A stretch of DNA of 64,000 nucleotides from Bradyrhizobium erythrophlei. Its GTDB lineage: Bacteria > Pseudomonadota > Alphaproteobacteria > Rhizobiales > Xanthobacteraceae. Below the pieces are notes generated by a model. That model was not told where the DNA came from, did not search any database, and saw only the letters and a list, made by a program, of their open reading frames with translations. This document shows, piece after piece, positions 51,568 to 59,560 of this stretch (position 1 is the first letter of the stretch; each line of letters starts with the position of its first letter). Made by a program: the position numbers and the translations under genes. The DNA lies in assembly GCA_900129675.1 (NCBI GenBank), contig FSRD01000001.1, positions 5,755,501 to 5,819,500 of the forward strand, given 5' to 3'.

Positions 51568-52131
51568 ATGGCTGTTGAGACCGATCACGGCATCGGCGAA
51601 GCGGTCGCAGCCCGCATCGAGCGGCGATGGGCCACGCTGTCGATCGTGATCGTCGGCGTGCTGGTCGGCATGGCCACCTTCATCGGCATCCATCAGGCGA
51701 CGATGCCGCAGGGCCGTGTCGAAACCGCCGATCCCGGGACGCTGCATCTTTCGGGCGAATTCATCGAAAGCAATCTCGGCAGTGCGGTCGAGGCCGACGG
51801 CTCGGTCACGGTGCGCGCGATCGGGCAGCAATATTCCTTCACGCCGCAATGCGTCGTCGTCCCTTTGGAGACCCCGATCAATTTTCGCGCCACCAGCGCC
51901 GATGTGGTTCATGGCTTGCTGATCGAGGGCACCAATATCAACACCATGCTGGTCCCGGGCTATGTTTCGGTGCTGCCGATCCGCTTCAAGGCTTTGGGTG
52001 AACACGTCATGCCATGCCAGGAGTTTTGCGGGATCGGACATCAGGGCATGTGGGGCAAGGTTAAGGTCGTGGACAAGACAGAATTTCTCAACAGGACGGC
52101 GGCGAAGCGGAGGCTGACCTGTGTTGACTAA
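51568..52131 (+). CDS. Cytochrome c oxidase subunit II (ba3-like), with CuA site
   Basis: The 187-residue protein has one N-terminal transmembrane helix (about 23-40, LSIVIVGVLVGMATFIGI) and a periplasmic cupredoxin domain. All CuA ligands are present: H115, C150, E152, C154, H158 and M161 (in PCQEFCGIGHQGMWGKV). It receives electrons from cytochrome c. With one rather than two helices, it is of the B-type (ba3) oxidase kind. Its stop overlaps the next start by 11 bases. Confidence 0.93.
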   Translation: MAVETDHGIGEAVAARIERRWATLSIVIVGVLVGMATFIGIHQATMPQGRVETADPGTLHLSGEFIESNLGSAVEADGSVTVRAIGQQYSFTPQCVVVPLETPINFRATSADVVHGLLIEGTNINTMLVPGYVSVLPIRFKALGEHVMPCQEFCGIGHQGMWGKVKVVDKTEFLNRTAAKRRLTCVD

Positions 52132-53746
52132 CAAGCGGCTGATTCTTTCGCATTTCTGGCTCGCCTTCATCGTGTTCGGGGCCGCCTTGGTGCTCGGCGC
52201 GTGGCAGATGTTCGAGCGCAGCCCGCTCAATGCCTGGCACTTCAATCCGGAATTTTACTATCGCTCGGTCACCGCGCATGGCTCGGCGATGGGCTACGTG
52301 TTTCCGACCCTGATCGCGATGGGATTCGGTTACGCCATCACCGAGGCTTCGCTGGAGAAGCCGCTGGTCGGTCGCCGCTGGGCGTGGGCGGGCTTCTTCC
52401 TGGTCGCCGTCGGCGCCGTCGTGGCGATGATCCCGGTTTCGCTGGGCCTCGCGTCCGTGTTGTACACCTTCTATCCGCCGATGGTCGGCAATCCCTTCTA
52501 TTACATCGGCGTGGTCATGGTCGTGGTCGGCTCATGGATCTGGGTCGCGCTGATGCCGATCAACATGGCGGTCTGGAAGCGCGAGAACCCCGACAAACCG
52601 GTGCCGCTGGCGATGTTCGCCAATGTCGCGGGCTCCTATCTCTGGGGCTGGACCGCGGTCGGTGCCGCGCTGGAAATCATCTTCCAGATCTTGCCGGTGG
52701 CGCTCGGCCTCAAATCCACCATCGACGCCGGTTTGGCGCGGGTGTTCTTCTCCTGGACGCTGCACGCCATCGTCTATTTCTGGCTGATCCCGACCTACAT
52801 CGCCTATTACACGATCTTGCCGCGCGCGATCGGCGGAAGGCTTTACAGCGACGCAATGGCGCGGATTTCCTTCATCCTGTTCGTGGTGGTGGCGATGCCG
52901 ATCGGCGTGCATCATTTGTTTGCCGATCCGCAGGTCGGCGCCGGATTCAAATTCATGCATTCGGTGTTCACCGGCCTGGTCGCGCTGCCGACCTTGCTGA
53001 CGGTATTCACCATCTGCGCGTCCGCGGAGATCGCGAGCCGCCTGCGCGGCGGCCGCGGGGCGTTCGGATGGGTGAGGGCGCTGCCCTGGCAAAACCCGAT
53101 CCTGCTGGCGACCGCGCTGTCGCTGGTGATGCTCGGTTTCGGCGGCGCCGGCGGGCTGATCAATATGAGCTATCAACTCGACGCCAGCGTACATAACACC
53201 CAATGGATCACCGGGCACTTCCACCTGATCTTCGGCGGCGCAATCGTCATCATGTATTTCGCGATCGCCTATGATCTGTGGCCGCATCTGACCGGCCGCG
53301 CGCTGGAAAGCTTTGGATTGATGCGAACCCAGCTCTGGCTATGGTTCACCGGCATGATCGTCACCACGTTCCCGTGGCATTACGTCGGCATTCTCGGCAT
53401 GCCGCGCCGCATGGCATTCTATGACTATGCCAATCCCGCGATCTCGCCGCAGGCGTTTTCGGTGTCGATGTCGGCGGTCGGCGGATTGATGCTGCTGACG
53501 TCAGGCGTGCTGTTTTTGATCGTGTTGATCCGCGGCCAGAGGGCACCGGCGAGCGAAGCCGGCGCCTATCGCTTCAGCGTGCCCTTGCACATGCCGGCGC
53601 GGATTCCGGTTGCGCTGAATTCCTTTGGGCTTTGGCTCGCCTTGATGATCGGCCTCACCGTTGTGAACTACGGCTATCCGATCGCGCAATTGATGGTGCT
53701 GAACGAAACCAACGTGCCCGCGGTCTATGTCGGAGCCAGCCGATGA
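52121..53746 (+). CDS. Terminal oxidase subunit I, B-type (ba3-like) heme-copper oxidase
   Basis: GTG at 52121 starts a 541-residue protein with about 13 membrane helices. Ligand residues are clear: the first heme His in SVTAHGSAMGY, CuB His and cross-linked Tyr in LHAIVYFWLIPTY, the CuB pair in GVHHLFADP, and the two heme His in HNTQWITGHFHLIFG. The HxxVY pattern and the lack of the A-type D-channel motif fit B-type oxidases, which have high O2 affinity and one proton channel. It reduces O2 to water at the inner membrane. Confidence 0.95.
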   Translation: MLTNKRLILSHFWLAFIVFGAALVLGAWQMFERSPLNAWHFNPEFYYRSVTAHGSAMGYVFPTLIAMGFGYAITEASLEKPLVGRRWAWAGFFLVAVGAVVAMIPVSLGLASVLYTFYPPMVGNPFYYIGVVMVVVGSWIWVALMPINMAVWKRENPDKPVPLAMFANVAGSYLWGWTAVGAALEIIFQILPVALGLKSTIDAGLARVFFSWTLHAIVYFWLIPTYIAYYTILPRAIGGRLYSDAMARISFILFVVVAMPIGVHHLFADPQVGAGFKFMHSVFTGLVALPTLLTVFTICASAEIASRLRGGRGAFGWVRALPWQNPILLATALSLVMLGFGGAGGLINMSYQLDASVHNTQWITGHFHLIFGGAIVIMYFAIAYDLWPHLTGRALESFGLMRTQLWLWFTGMIVTTFPWHYVGILGMPRRMAFYDYANPAISPQAFSVSMSAVGGLMLLTSGVLFLIVLIRGQRAPASEAGAYRFSVPLHMPARIPVALNSFGLWLALMIGLTVVNYGYPIAQLMVLNETNVPAVYVGASR

Positions 53747-54534
53747 GCGAGCAAAAGCTGTTCTCGGTTCGCAATCCCTGGTTCCGTTTCAGCGTCGGCG
53801 TCACGGCCGCCATTGCGGTGCTTGCCGCGCTGACCGGCCTGATCTGGCTACCGCTGGCGCAGCCCGATCTGAAGCTTAGCGGCATATGGGACGCGATCTG
53901 CAGCGCCGCCGGCGTGCCGCGCGCGTCCTCGCAAGGCAATCCCATCCAGCCCGACTTCAAGACCTCCAACGTGGTGATGACGTCGGAGATGCTGACCAGG
54001 TCAAATCAGGTCTCAATCGGCCGCGGTGCGACGCTGGCGCAACGCTGCGCGATCTGCCACGGCCCGCAGGGCGTCAGCGACGCCAATTCGCCGAACCTGG
54101 CCGGGCAGTTTGCCGCGGTGACCTACAAGGAACTGAACGATTTCAAGACCGGGGCGCGGGTCAACGTGGTCATGAGCCCGTTTCCGGCCAATATGAGCAA
54201 CCAGGACATGCTGGATGTCGCGGCCTACTACGCCTATTTGCCGCGGGTACCGTCGAACCAGTTGGACGTCAAGCTTGCGCCGCCGCCGATCGTGGTGACG
54301 GGGGCGCCGATGCGTAACGTTCCGCCCTGCGGTTCCTGTCATGGCGATATCGACAACAAGGCCGGCAGCCCGTGGCTCGGCGGCCAGTCCGCGGTCTATA
54401 TCAAGGCGCAGTTGCACGCGTTTGCGTCCGGCACCCGCCGCAACGACATCAGCCAGCAGATGCGCAACATCGCCCGCCAGATGACGGCCGAAGAGATCGA
54501 CCAGGTCGCTCGTTATTACGAAGCCCAGCCGTAA
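53743..54534 (+). CDS. Membrane-anchored diheme cytochrome c, last gene of the oxidase operon
   Basis: The ATG at 53743 overlaps the subunit I stop by four bases (ATGA), which argues for translational coupling. The 263-residue product has one N-terminal membrane helix (about 17-37, VGVTAAIAVLAALTGLIWLP) and two c-type heme sites, CAICH and CGSCH. It is probably an anchored electron donor held next to the oxidase. Later Met candidates include VVMSPF and PANMSNQDM. The set is FixP-like in layout, but the oxidase is not of the cbb3 type. Confidence 0.92.
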   Translation: MSEQKLFSVRNPWFRFSVGVTAAIAVLAALTGLIWLPLAQPDLKLSGIWDAICSAAGVPRASSQGNPIQPDFKTSNVVMTSEMLTRSNQVSIGRGATLAQRCAICHGPQGVSDANSPNLAGQFAAVTYKELNDFKTGARVNVVMSPFPANMSNQDMLDVAAYYAYLPRVPSNQLDVKLAPPPIVVTGAPMRNVPPCGSCHGDIDNKAGSPWLGGQSAVYIKAQLHAFASGTRRNDISQQMRNIARQMTAEEIDQVARYYEAQP

Positions 54535-54664
54535 GGTACCGGGGAAGGCGCGTTCCTTAACCCGCCATTAACCATAATTGTCCCAGGGTGGCGCGGTATT
54601 AGGCGCTGATTGCCAGTGCGCACAGGCCGCGCGGTCGTTTCGCGAGGAGCGGGGCACCAAGGAC

Positions 54665-55702
54665 ATGTCGGTCGACACAACAAACGCCACGGCTGCGGCA
54701 GGTGTCGACCCAACACGTCTGAAGATTGCGGGCTCGATCAAGCAGGCCGCCTCCAGCACCGGTGCCAGCTTCGAATATCTGCTCACCACCGCCAAGATGG
54801 AATCCAACTTCAATCCGAAGGCCGGCGCCACGACCTCGTCGGCGCACGGTCTCTTTCAATTCATCGACCAGACCTGGCTCGGTACGGTCAAGGAAGCCGG
54901 CAGCCAGCTTGGCTACAGCAAATATGCCGACGCCATCAGCAAGGATTCGTCCGGCGGCTATTCGGTCAGCGATCCCACCGCGCGGGCCGCGATCATGAAG
55001 CTGCGCGACGATCCCGACGCCGCGTCCTCGATGGCGGGGGTGCTGAGCCAGTCCAACAGTTTTAAGCTGACCGGCAAGATCGGCCGCCGCCCGACCGACG
55101 CTGAATTGTATATGGCGCATTTCATGGGCGTCGGCGGCGCCGCAAAACTGATCTCGAACGCCGAAGACAATCCGCTAGCCTCCGCGGCGCGGATGTTTCC
55201 CAACGCCGCCGCGGCCAACCGATCGATCTTCTATGATCGATCAGGGCAGGCGCGTAGCGTCTCGCAAGTCTATTCGGTGCTGAGTTCGCGCTACGCCGGT
55301 GCGGCCAATTCCAGGGACACGCGCACGGCGTTTGCCGCGCTCGGCGGCGATCCGCAACAGGGGATTGCGCTCGCGAGCGCCGTGCCGACGCCCGCGCTGT
55401 CGATCGACAACGCCGCGTATCTTTCGAGCTTTCCGGATTCGCGTGCCGTAACGCCGGTCTCCGCGACATCGCAGACCGCTTCGGCGCAGCCCGATCCGAT
55501 CTTCCGCTCGCTGTTCCAGGCCGGCGATCGCACCCAGCCGATTTCGCCGGCGGTGCAGGAATTGTGGGGCAACTCGTCGTCACTGACCTCGGCAGTCGCA
55601 TCGGCAACGCCCGCGTCATCGCTGTCCGGACAGACCCCCGAGGTCCGCCCGCCGGGCCGGCTCGATCTGTTCAGCGACCGCAGCGGGATGTTCAGCAGCT
55701 GA
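54665..55702 (+). CDS. Lytic-transglycosylase-like protein
   Basis: The ATG at 54665 follows CAAGGAC. The 345-residue protein has an SLT-like domain near its start: FEYLLTTAKMESNFNPKAGA followed by SSAHGLFQFIDQTWLGTVKE, where the Glu in KMESNF is the catalytic acid. The N-terminus has no Sec signal (MSVDTTNATAAAGVDPTRLK), so export could be by a flagellar-type or other route. The C-terminal half is Ala/Ser-rich. It would cut peptidoglycan. The neighbourhood has a DUF2336 protein and a phosphorelay pair. Confidence 0.83.
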   Translation: MSVDTTNATAAAGVDPTRLKIAGSIKQAASSTGASFEYLLTTAKMESNFNPKAGATTSSAHGLFQFIDQTWLGTVKEAGSQLGYSKYADAISKDSSGGYSVSDPTARAAIMKLRDDPDAASSMAGVLSQSNSFKLTGKIGRRPTDAELYMAHFMGVGGAAKLISNAEDNPLASAARMFPNAAAANRSIFYDRSGQARSVSQVYSVLSSRYAGAANSRDTRTAFAALGGDPQQGIALASAVPTPALSIDNAAYLSSFPDSRAVTPVSATSQTASAQPDPIFRSLFQAGDRTQPISPAVQELWGNSSSLTSAVASATPASSLSGQTPEVRPPGRLDLFSDRSGMFSS

Positions 55703-55704
55703 TC

Positions 55705-55807
55705 CCTCATGGTGAGGAGGCGCGTCTTCGCGCCGTCTCGAACCATGAGGCCCCTGGTAGCGCCATCGGCCATCCTTCGAGACGCCGCGCAAGATGCGCG
55801 GCTCCTG
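55705..55807. repeat. Palindromic intergenic repeat (CCTCATGGTGAGGAGGCGCG type)
   Basis: CCTCATGGTGAGGAGGCGCG, GTCTTCGCGCCGTCTCGAAC and CATGAGG form one hairpin. CATCCTTCGAGACGCCGCGC, AAGATGCGCGGCTCCT is its partner element. This pair is widely dispersed in Bradyrhizobium genomes. Confidence 0.8.
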
Positions 55808-55984
55808 GTTCGAGCCTGTGGCAAGCGCTCTTCCGCGAGAGCCGGCGCCGCCCCTTCACCCTTAACAAAACGTCAATAAAACCAGCCGTTTATGGTGAAC
55901 CCTTTGTTAAGCGTCATGGTTTATTTTGTATGACAGTGGCATCGCGTCACGGTGTCGTTTTGGGTTGCGTAGGCCGGCAGGACC

Positions 55985-57160
55985 ATGATCGTTCGGCAGT
56001 TCATCAGTTGGATTCGTACCGCTCCGGCGGGCGAGCGGGCCGAGGCGACGCGGTCGCTGGCGCGGGCCTGGTTGATTTCAGATCTTTCCGAAGACGATCG
56101 CGCCGCCGCCGAAGGCGCGCTGTTGATGCTGCTCGACGATCCGTCGCCGCTGGTACGCCAGGCCATGGCGGAAGTGTTTGCGCGCAGCGCCGAGGCGCCG
56201 GCCGCGATCGTGCAGGCGCTGTCGCTCGACCAGCCCTCGATCGCGCTGCCGGTTCTCGAATATTCACCGCTTCTGATCGACGCCGACCTCGTCGACATCG
56301 TAGCGACCGGCAACAGCGAGACGCAATGCGCGATCGCCCGCCGCATCAATCTGCCGACATCCGTCAGTGCGGCGATCGCCGAAGTCGGCTCGCCGGCCGC
56401 AGCACTCGAGCTGATCGAAAATGCCTATGCGGAGCTTGCGCCATTCTCCTGGGACCGCATCGTCGAGCGTCACGGCCATCTCGCCGCGATCCGGGAATCG
56501 ATGCTGGTGCTGGAAGGCCTGCCGGCAGCGACGCGGCTGGCGCTGGTAGCAAAGCTCTCCGATACGCTGGCGCAATTCGTCGTCGCCCGGAACTGGCTGA
56601 GCGCCGACCGGGCGGAGCGGGTTGCCGGCGAGGCGCGCGAGCGCTCCACCGTCAACATCGCCGCGCGCTCCCGCGGCGAGGACATGCAGGGCCTGGTGCG
56701 GCACCTGCGCGCCTCAGGGCAGTTGACCGCCGGATTGATCCTGCGCGCGCTGTTGTCGGGCAATCTCGAACTGTTCGATGCTTCGCTCGCCGAATTGTCA
56801 GGCCTGCCGCACGCCCGCGTCACCGCGCTGCTGCATGACCGCGGCGGCGCCAGCCTGCAGGCGCTGCTGATCCGCGCCGGTTTCCCGGAGTCGACTTTCG
56901 CGGCGTTCAGGGTAGCGCTCGAGGTCAGCCACGAAACCGGTTACGTCGACACGGTTGGAGGCGCGGCGCGGCTGCGCCGCCGTATGGTCGAGCGCGTGCT
57001 GACCCATTGCGAAACCGACCGGCAGGCCGCCGAACCGCTGTTGATCCTGCTGCGTCGGTTTGCAACCGAGTCGGCGAGGGAAGAAGCCCGCATGTTCTGC
57101 GACGAGCTGATCGCCGAAGAGGCGATAGCGCCGCCAGAGCACGATCTGATCGCGGCGTAG
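55985..57160 (+). CDS. DUF2336 domain-containing protein
   Basis: The 391-residue protein consists of helical repeats: DRAAAEGALLMLLDDPSPLV, RQAMAEVFARSAEAPAAIVQ, ALSLDQPSIALPVLEYSPLL and ATGNSETQCAIARRINLPTS. These are the hallmark of DUF2336, HEAT-like proteins that in Alphaproteobacteria lie beside cell-cycle and two-component genes. The function is not known; a scaffold role is usually guessed. It has no membrane segment. The ATG at 55985 follows CAGGACC. Confidence 0.88.
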   Translation: MIVRQFISWIRTAPAGERAEATRSLARAWLISDLSEDDRAAAEGALLMLLDDPSPLVRQAMAEVFARSAEAPAAIVQALSLDQPSIALPVLEYSPLLIDADLVDIVATGNSETQCAIARRINLPTSVSAAIAEVGSPAAALELIENAYAELAPFSWDRIVERHGHLAAIRESMLVLEGLPAATRLALVAKLSDTLAQFVVARNWLSADRAERVAGEARERSTVNIAARSRGEDMQGLVRHLRASGQLTAGLILRALLSGNLELFDASLAELSGLPHARVTALLHDRGGASLQALLIRAGFPESTFAAFRVALEVSHETGYVDTVGGAARLRRRMVERVLTHCETDRQAAEPLLILLRRFATESAREEARMFCDELIAEEAIAPPEHDLIAA

Positions 57161-57187
57161 TTCACTCTCCAGCAACACCTCAGATGT

Positions 57188-57303
57188 CGTCCCTGCGAAA
57201 GCAGGGACCCATAACCACCGCCGCTAATTGTTGGATAAGGTAACTACCATATCGCTCCACGGATAGGCCGCGGCGTATGGGTCCCTACTTTCGCAGGGAC
57301 GAC
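57188..57303. repeat. Palindromic intergenic repeat (CGTCCCTGCGAAAGCAGGGA type)
   Basis: CGTCCCTGCGAAAGCAGGGA CCCATA on the left and TATGGGTCCCTACTTTCGC AGGGACGAC on the right form a long inverted repeat around a 63-base centre. It lies between two convergent genes. Confidence 0.8.
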
Positions 57304-57328
57304 GACGTGAACGAACGTGAGCGCTATC

Positions 57329-57907
57329 TCACTCCGCCGGAACGATGCTCGGCGCGAGGATGGCTTCGAGGTGCTCGGGACGGTCGCGATTGGCGTGGGT
57401 GAGGAATACGTCCGCGATGCCGCGGAGCTGCTTGCTCAGCGCACTCGCCGTCACCGCGGTGTCGAGCTTGGTGCGCTCGCGCACGATGGCCTGAATGGCG
57501 TTGATGTGATGCGCGATCAGGTTCGCCGGCACGGCGGCGAGATCGGGAGCATGCTCGATGATGCGGCACAGGCTCTCGGCGGCGGCGCCCGCAGAAGGGA
57601 AGCCGAACGTGGCGGCGTCGCCCTTGATGTCGTGGGCGGCGCGAAACAGCTCTTCACGGGACTCGTCGGTGAAGCCGTAGCGCAGCACGGCGGCGTGGGC
57701 CGCGGAGAGCCGGTCGGCTTCGATCGCCATCCAGTTCTTGAATTCGCCGGACAGGCCGGCCAACGCCTTCTCGGCGCGTCCGACGGGATCGTCGAGATCG
57801 CTTTCGGGGACGCGGAGCAATACCTTGCGCAGCGGATTGGGTTGCGTGATCACATGATGATCGGCGAAGCTTTTGACCTGCAGCTTGCCCGGCTGTTCTT
57901 TTGCCAT
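57329..57907 (-). CDS. Hpt-domain phosphotransfer protein
   Basis: In this 192-residue protein the phosphotransfer histidine is H92, in FRAAHDIKGDAATFGFPSAG, with the typical helical bundle around it. There is no kinase or receiver domain, so it is a shuttle between proteins. It is preceded on the same strand, 27 bases away, by a response-regulator gene, so the two probably belong to one phosphorelay. ATG at 57907 follows AAGGAGACCACC. Confidence 0.9.
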   Translation of the reverse strand: MAKEQPGKLQVKSFADHHVITQPNPLRKVLLRVPESDLDDPVGRAEKALAGLSGEFKNWMAIEADRLSAAHAAVLRYGFTDESREELFRAAHDIKGDAATFGFPSAGAAAESLCRIIEHAPDLAAVPANLIAHHINAIQAIVRERTKLDTAVTASALSKQLRGIADVFLTHANRDRPEHLEAILAPSIVPAE

Positions 57908-57934
57908 GGTGGTCTCCTTAACGAAGCTCGCGCG

Positions 57935-58480
57935 CTAAACGCCGGATCGCGCCTTGTCCAGCAGCGACGGCTGCTGCATGACTTCCACTTCGCCGCCGAT
58001 GCGGCGTTCGGGACCGATATAGGCGTTGTTGGTGTTGCGCCGGCGGTCCGGACCGAAATAGGTCTTGGTCTTGATGAAGGGCCGCGGATTGGCGACGACG
58101 TTGAGGATACGCTGATAAAGCCCCTTGGCCGAGATCGGCTTGGCCAAAAACTCTGTGACGCCGGCGTCGCGCGCCACGGTCACGCGCCGCTTTTCCGAAT
58201 GCCCGGTCAACATGATGATCGGCGCGTAGGGGTTACCCTTGGATTCCGGCTGCCGGATCATCTGCGCAAGCTCAAGCCCGTCGAAGATCGGCATCGACCA
58301 GTCGGTGATGACGATATCGGGCACGTAATGGCTGTACATTTCGAGCGCGGTGGCGCCGTCCTCGGCCTCATAGGCCTCGCGCGCGCCGAACGAATGCAGC
58401 AGCGTCCGCAGAATGCGGCGCATATGCGGATTGTCGTCGCAAATCAGAAATCGCAGCTTGTTGAAGTCGATGCGATACAT
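57935..58480 (-). CDS. Single-receiver response regulator
   Basis: The 181 residues hold one receiver domain: acid pair D15-D16, phosphoacceptor D60 (IVITDWSMP), T92 (LTGHS) and K114 (FLAKPIS). After about residue 135 comes a lineage-specific basic tail with the twice-used motif GPDRRR / GPERR, and no DNA-binding domain. It is CheY/DivK-like in size but with a tail. The neighbouring Hpt gene suggests the two exchange phosphate. Confidence 0.9.
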   Translation of the reverse strand: MYRIDFNKLRFLICDDNPHMRRILRTLLHSFGAREAYEAEDGATALEMYSHYVPDIVITDWSMPIFDGLELAQMIRQPESKGNPYAPIIMLTGHSEKRRVTVARDAGVTEFLAKPISAKGLYQRILNVVANPRPFIKTKTYFGPDRRRNTNNAYIGPERRIGGEVEVMQQPSLLDKARSGV

Positions 58481-58598
58481 GGTCCGGCCCTAAGGGCATA
58501 CCCGGCCAAACGGTATACCCGGCGTTAACCATATCGCAGCCCAGGTTAACGAATGGTTGCCAAGTGGTTGCCAAAAGAGGCCGCGGGGGACGACCAGA

Positions 58599-59378
58599 CT
58601 AGTGCCCGAACTGCTCGCGCAAAATGCGTTCTTCGAGGCTGTGGCCCGGGTCGAACAGCATCCGCATCGAGATCGTCTTGTCGGACAGCACCTCGACGCG
58701 GCGGACGTCGCGCACCTCGTCATGGTCGGCGACCGCCGCGACCGGGCGCTTCTCCCCCTCGAGCACCTCGATCACCACGAAAGCGGTATTCGGGAGCAGG
58801 GCGCCACGCCAGCGTCGCGGCCGGAACGCGCTGATCGGGGTCAGCGCCAGCAGCGCCGCGTTGATCGGCAGGATCGGTCCCTGCGCGGAAAGATTATAGG
58901 CGGTCGAGCCGGCCGGCGTCGCCACCAGGATGCCGTCGGCGATCAATTCCGCCATTCGTTCGTGCTCGTCGATCAGGATGCGCAGGCGGGCGGCCTGATA
59001 GGTCTGGCGAAACAGCGCGACTTCGTTGATGGCATGATGCAGATGCACCGCGCCGTGCGCGTCGGTGGCGCGCATCAACAGCGGGTGGATCAGGGATTCG
59101 CGCGCGGCAGCCAGCCTGGTGTGCAGGTCGTGCGTCGTGAATTCGTTCATCAGGAAGCCGACGGTGCCGCGATGCATGCCATAGATCGGCTTGCCCGAGC
59201 GCATGTGGGCGTGCAGCGTCTGCAGCATCAGGCCGTCGCCGCCGAGCGCCACCACGACGTCGGAATCATCGGCGTGATGATTGCCGTAGAGGCTGGTTAG
59301 CTGCGCCAGCGCCGCCTGCGCCTCGGTGCCAGCGCTCGCTACGAAGGCGATCCGGTCATATCGCTTGGGGCGGGTCAT
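58599..59378 (-). CDS. nadK: NAD kinase
   Basis: The 259-residue enzyme phosphorylates NAD to NADP using ATP or polyphosphate. The conserved GGDG motif lies in VVALGGDGLMLQT, the NE/D region in VGFLMNEFTTHD and HHAINEVALF, and the substrate-binding phrase in VATPAGSTAYNLSAQGPILP. The length and layout match the alphaproteobacterial form. The gene is upstream of the response regulator on the same strand, with a 118-base gap containing a twice-repeated GTGGTTGCCAA-like piece. Confidence 0.96.
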   Translation of the reverse strand: MTRPKRYDRIAFVASAGTEAQAALAQLTSLYGNHHADDSDVVVALGGDGLMLQTLHAHMRSGKPIYGMHRGTVGFLMNEFTTHDLHTRLAAARESLIHPLLMRATDAHGAVHLHHAINEVALFRQTYQAARLRILIDEHERMAELIADGILVATPAGSTAYNLSAQGPILPINAALLALTPISAFRPRRWRGALLPNTAFVVIEVLEGEKRPVAAVADHDEVRDVRRVEVLSDKTISMRMLFDPGHSLEERILREQFGH

Positions 59379-59560
59379 GGGGCGGCGTACTCATCTCGCG
59401 CGCGGGTACTGGGCGCGCCGCGCTCGTCTATACAGCTTGGCCGGGCTTGTCGAGATGGTCCGTGGGCCCTTGCGGACGCCGCCAAGCTGTCGCAGTTTTG
59501 GGCTACAACCTGCCGCCGGCGCGATAGGCGCCGCCTCGCGGGATCCAGGGAGTGAAGGTC

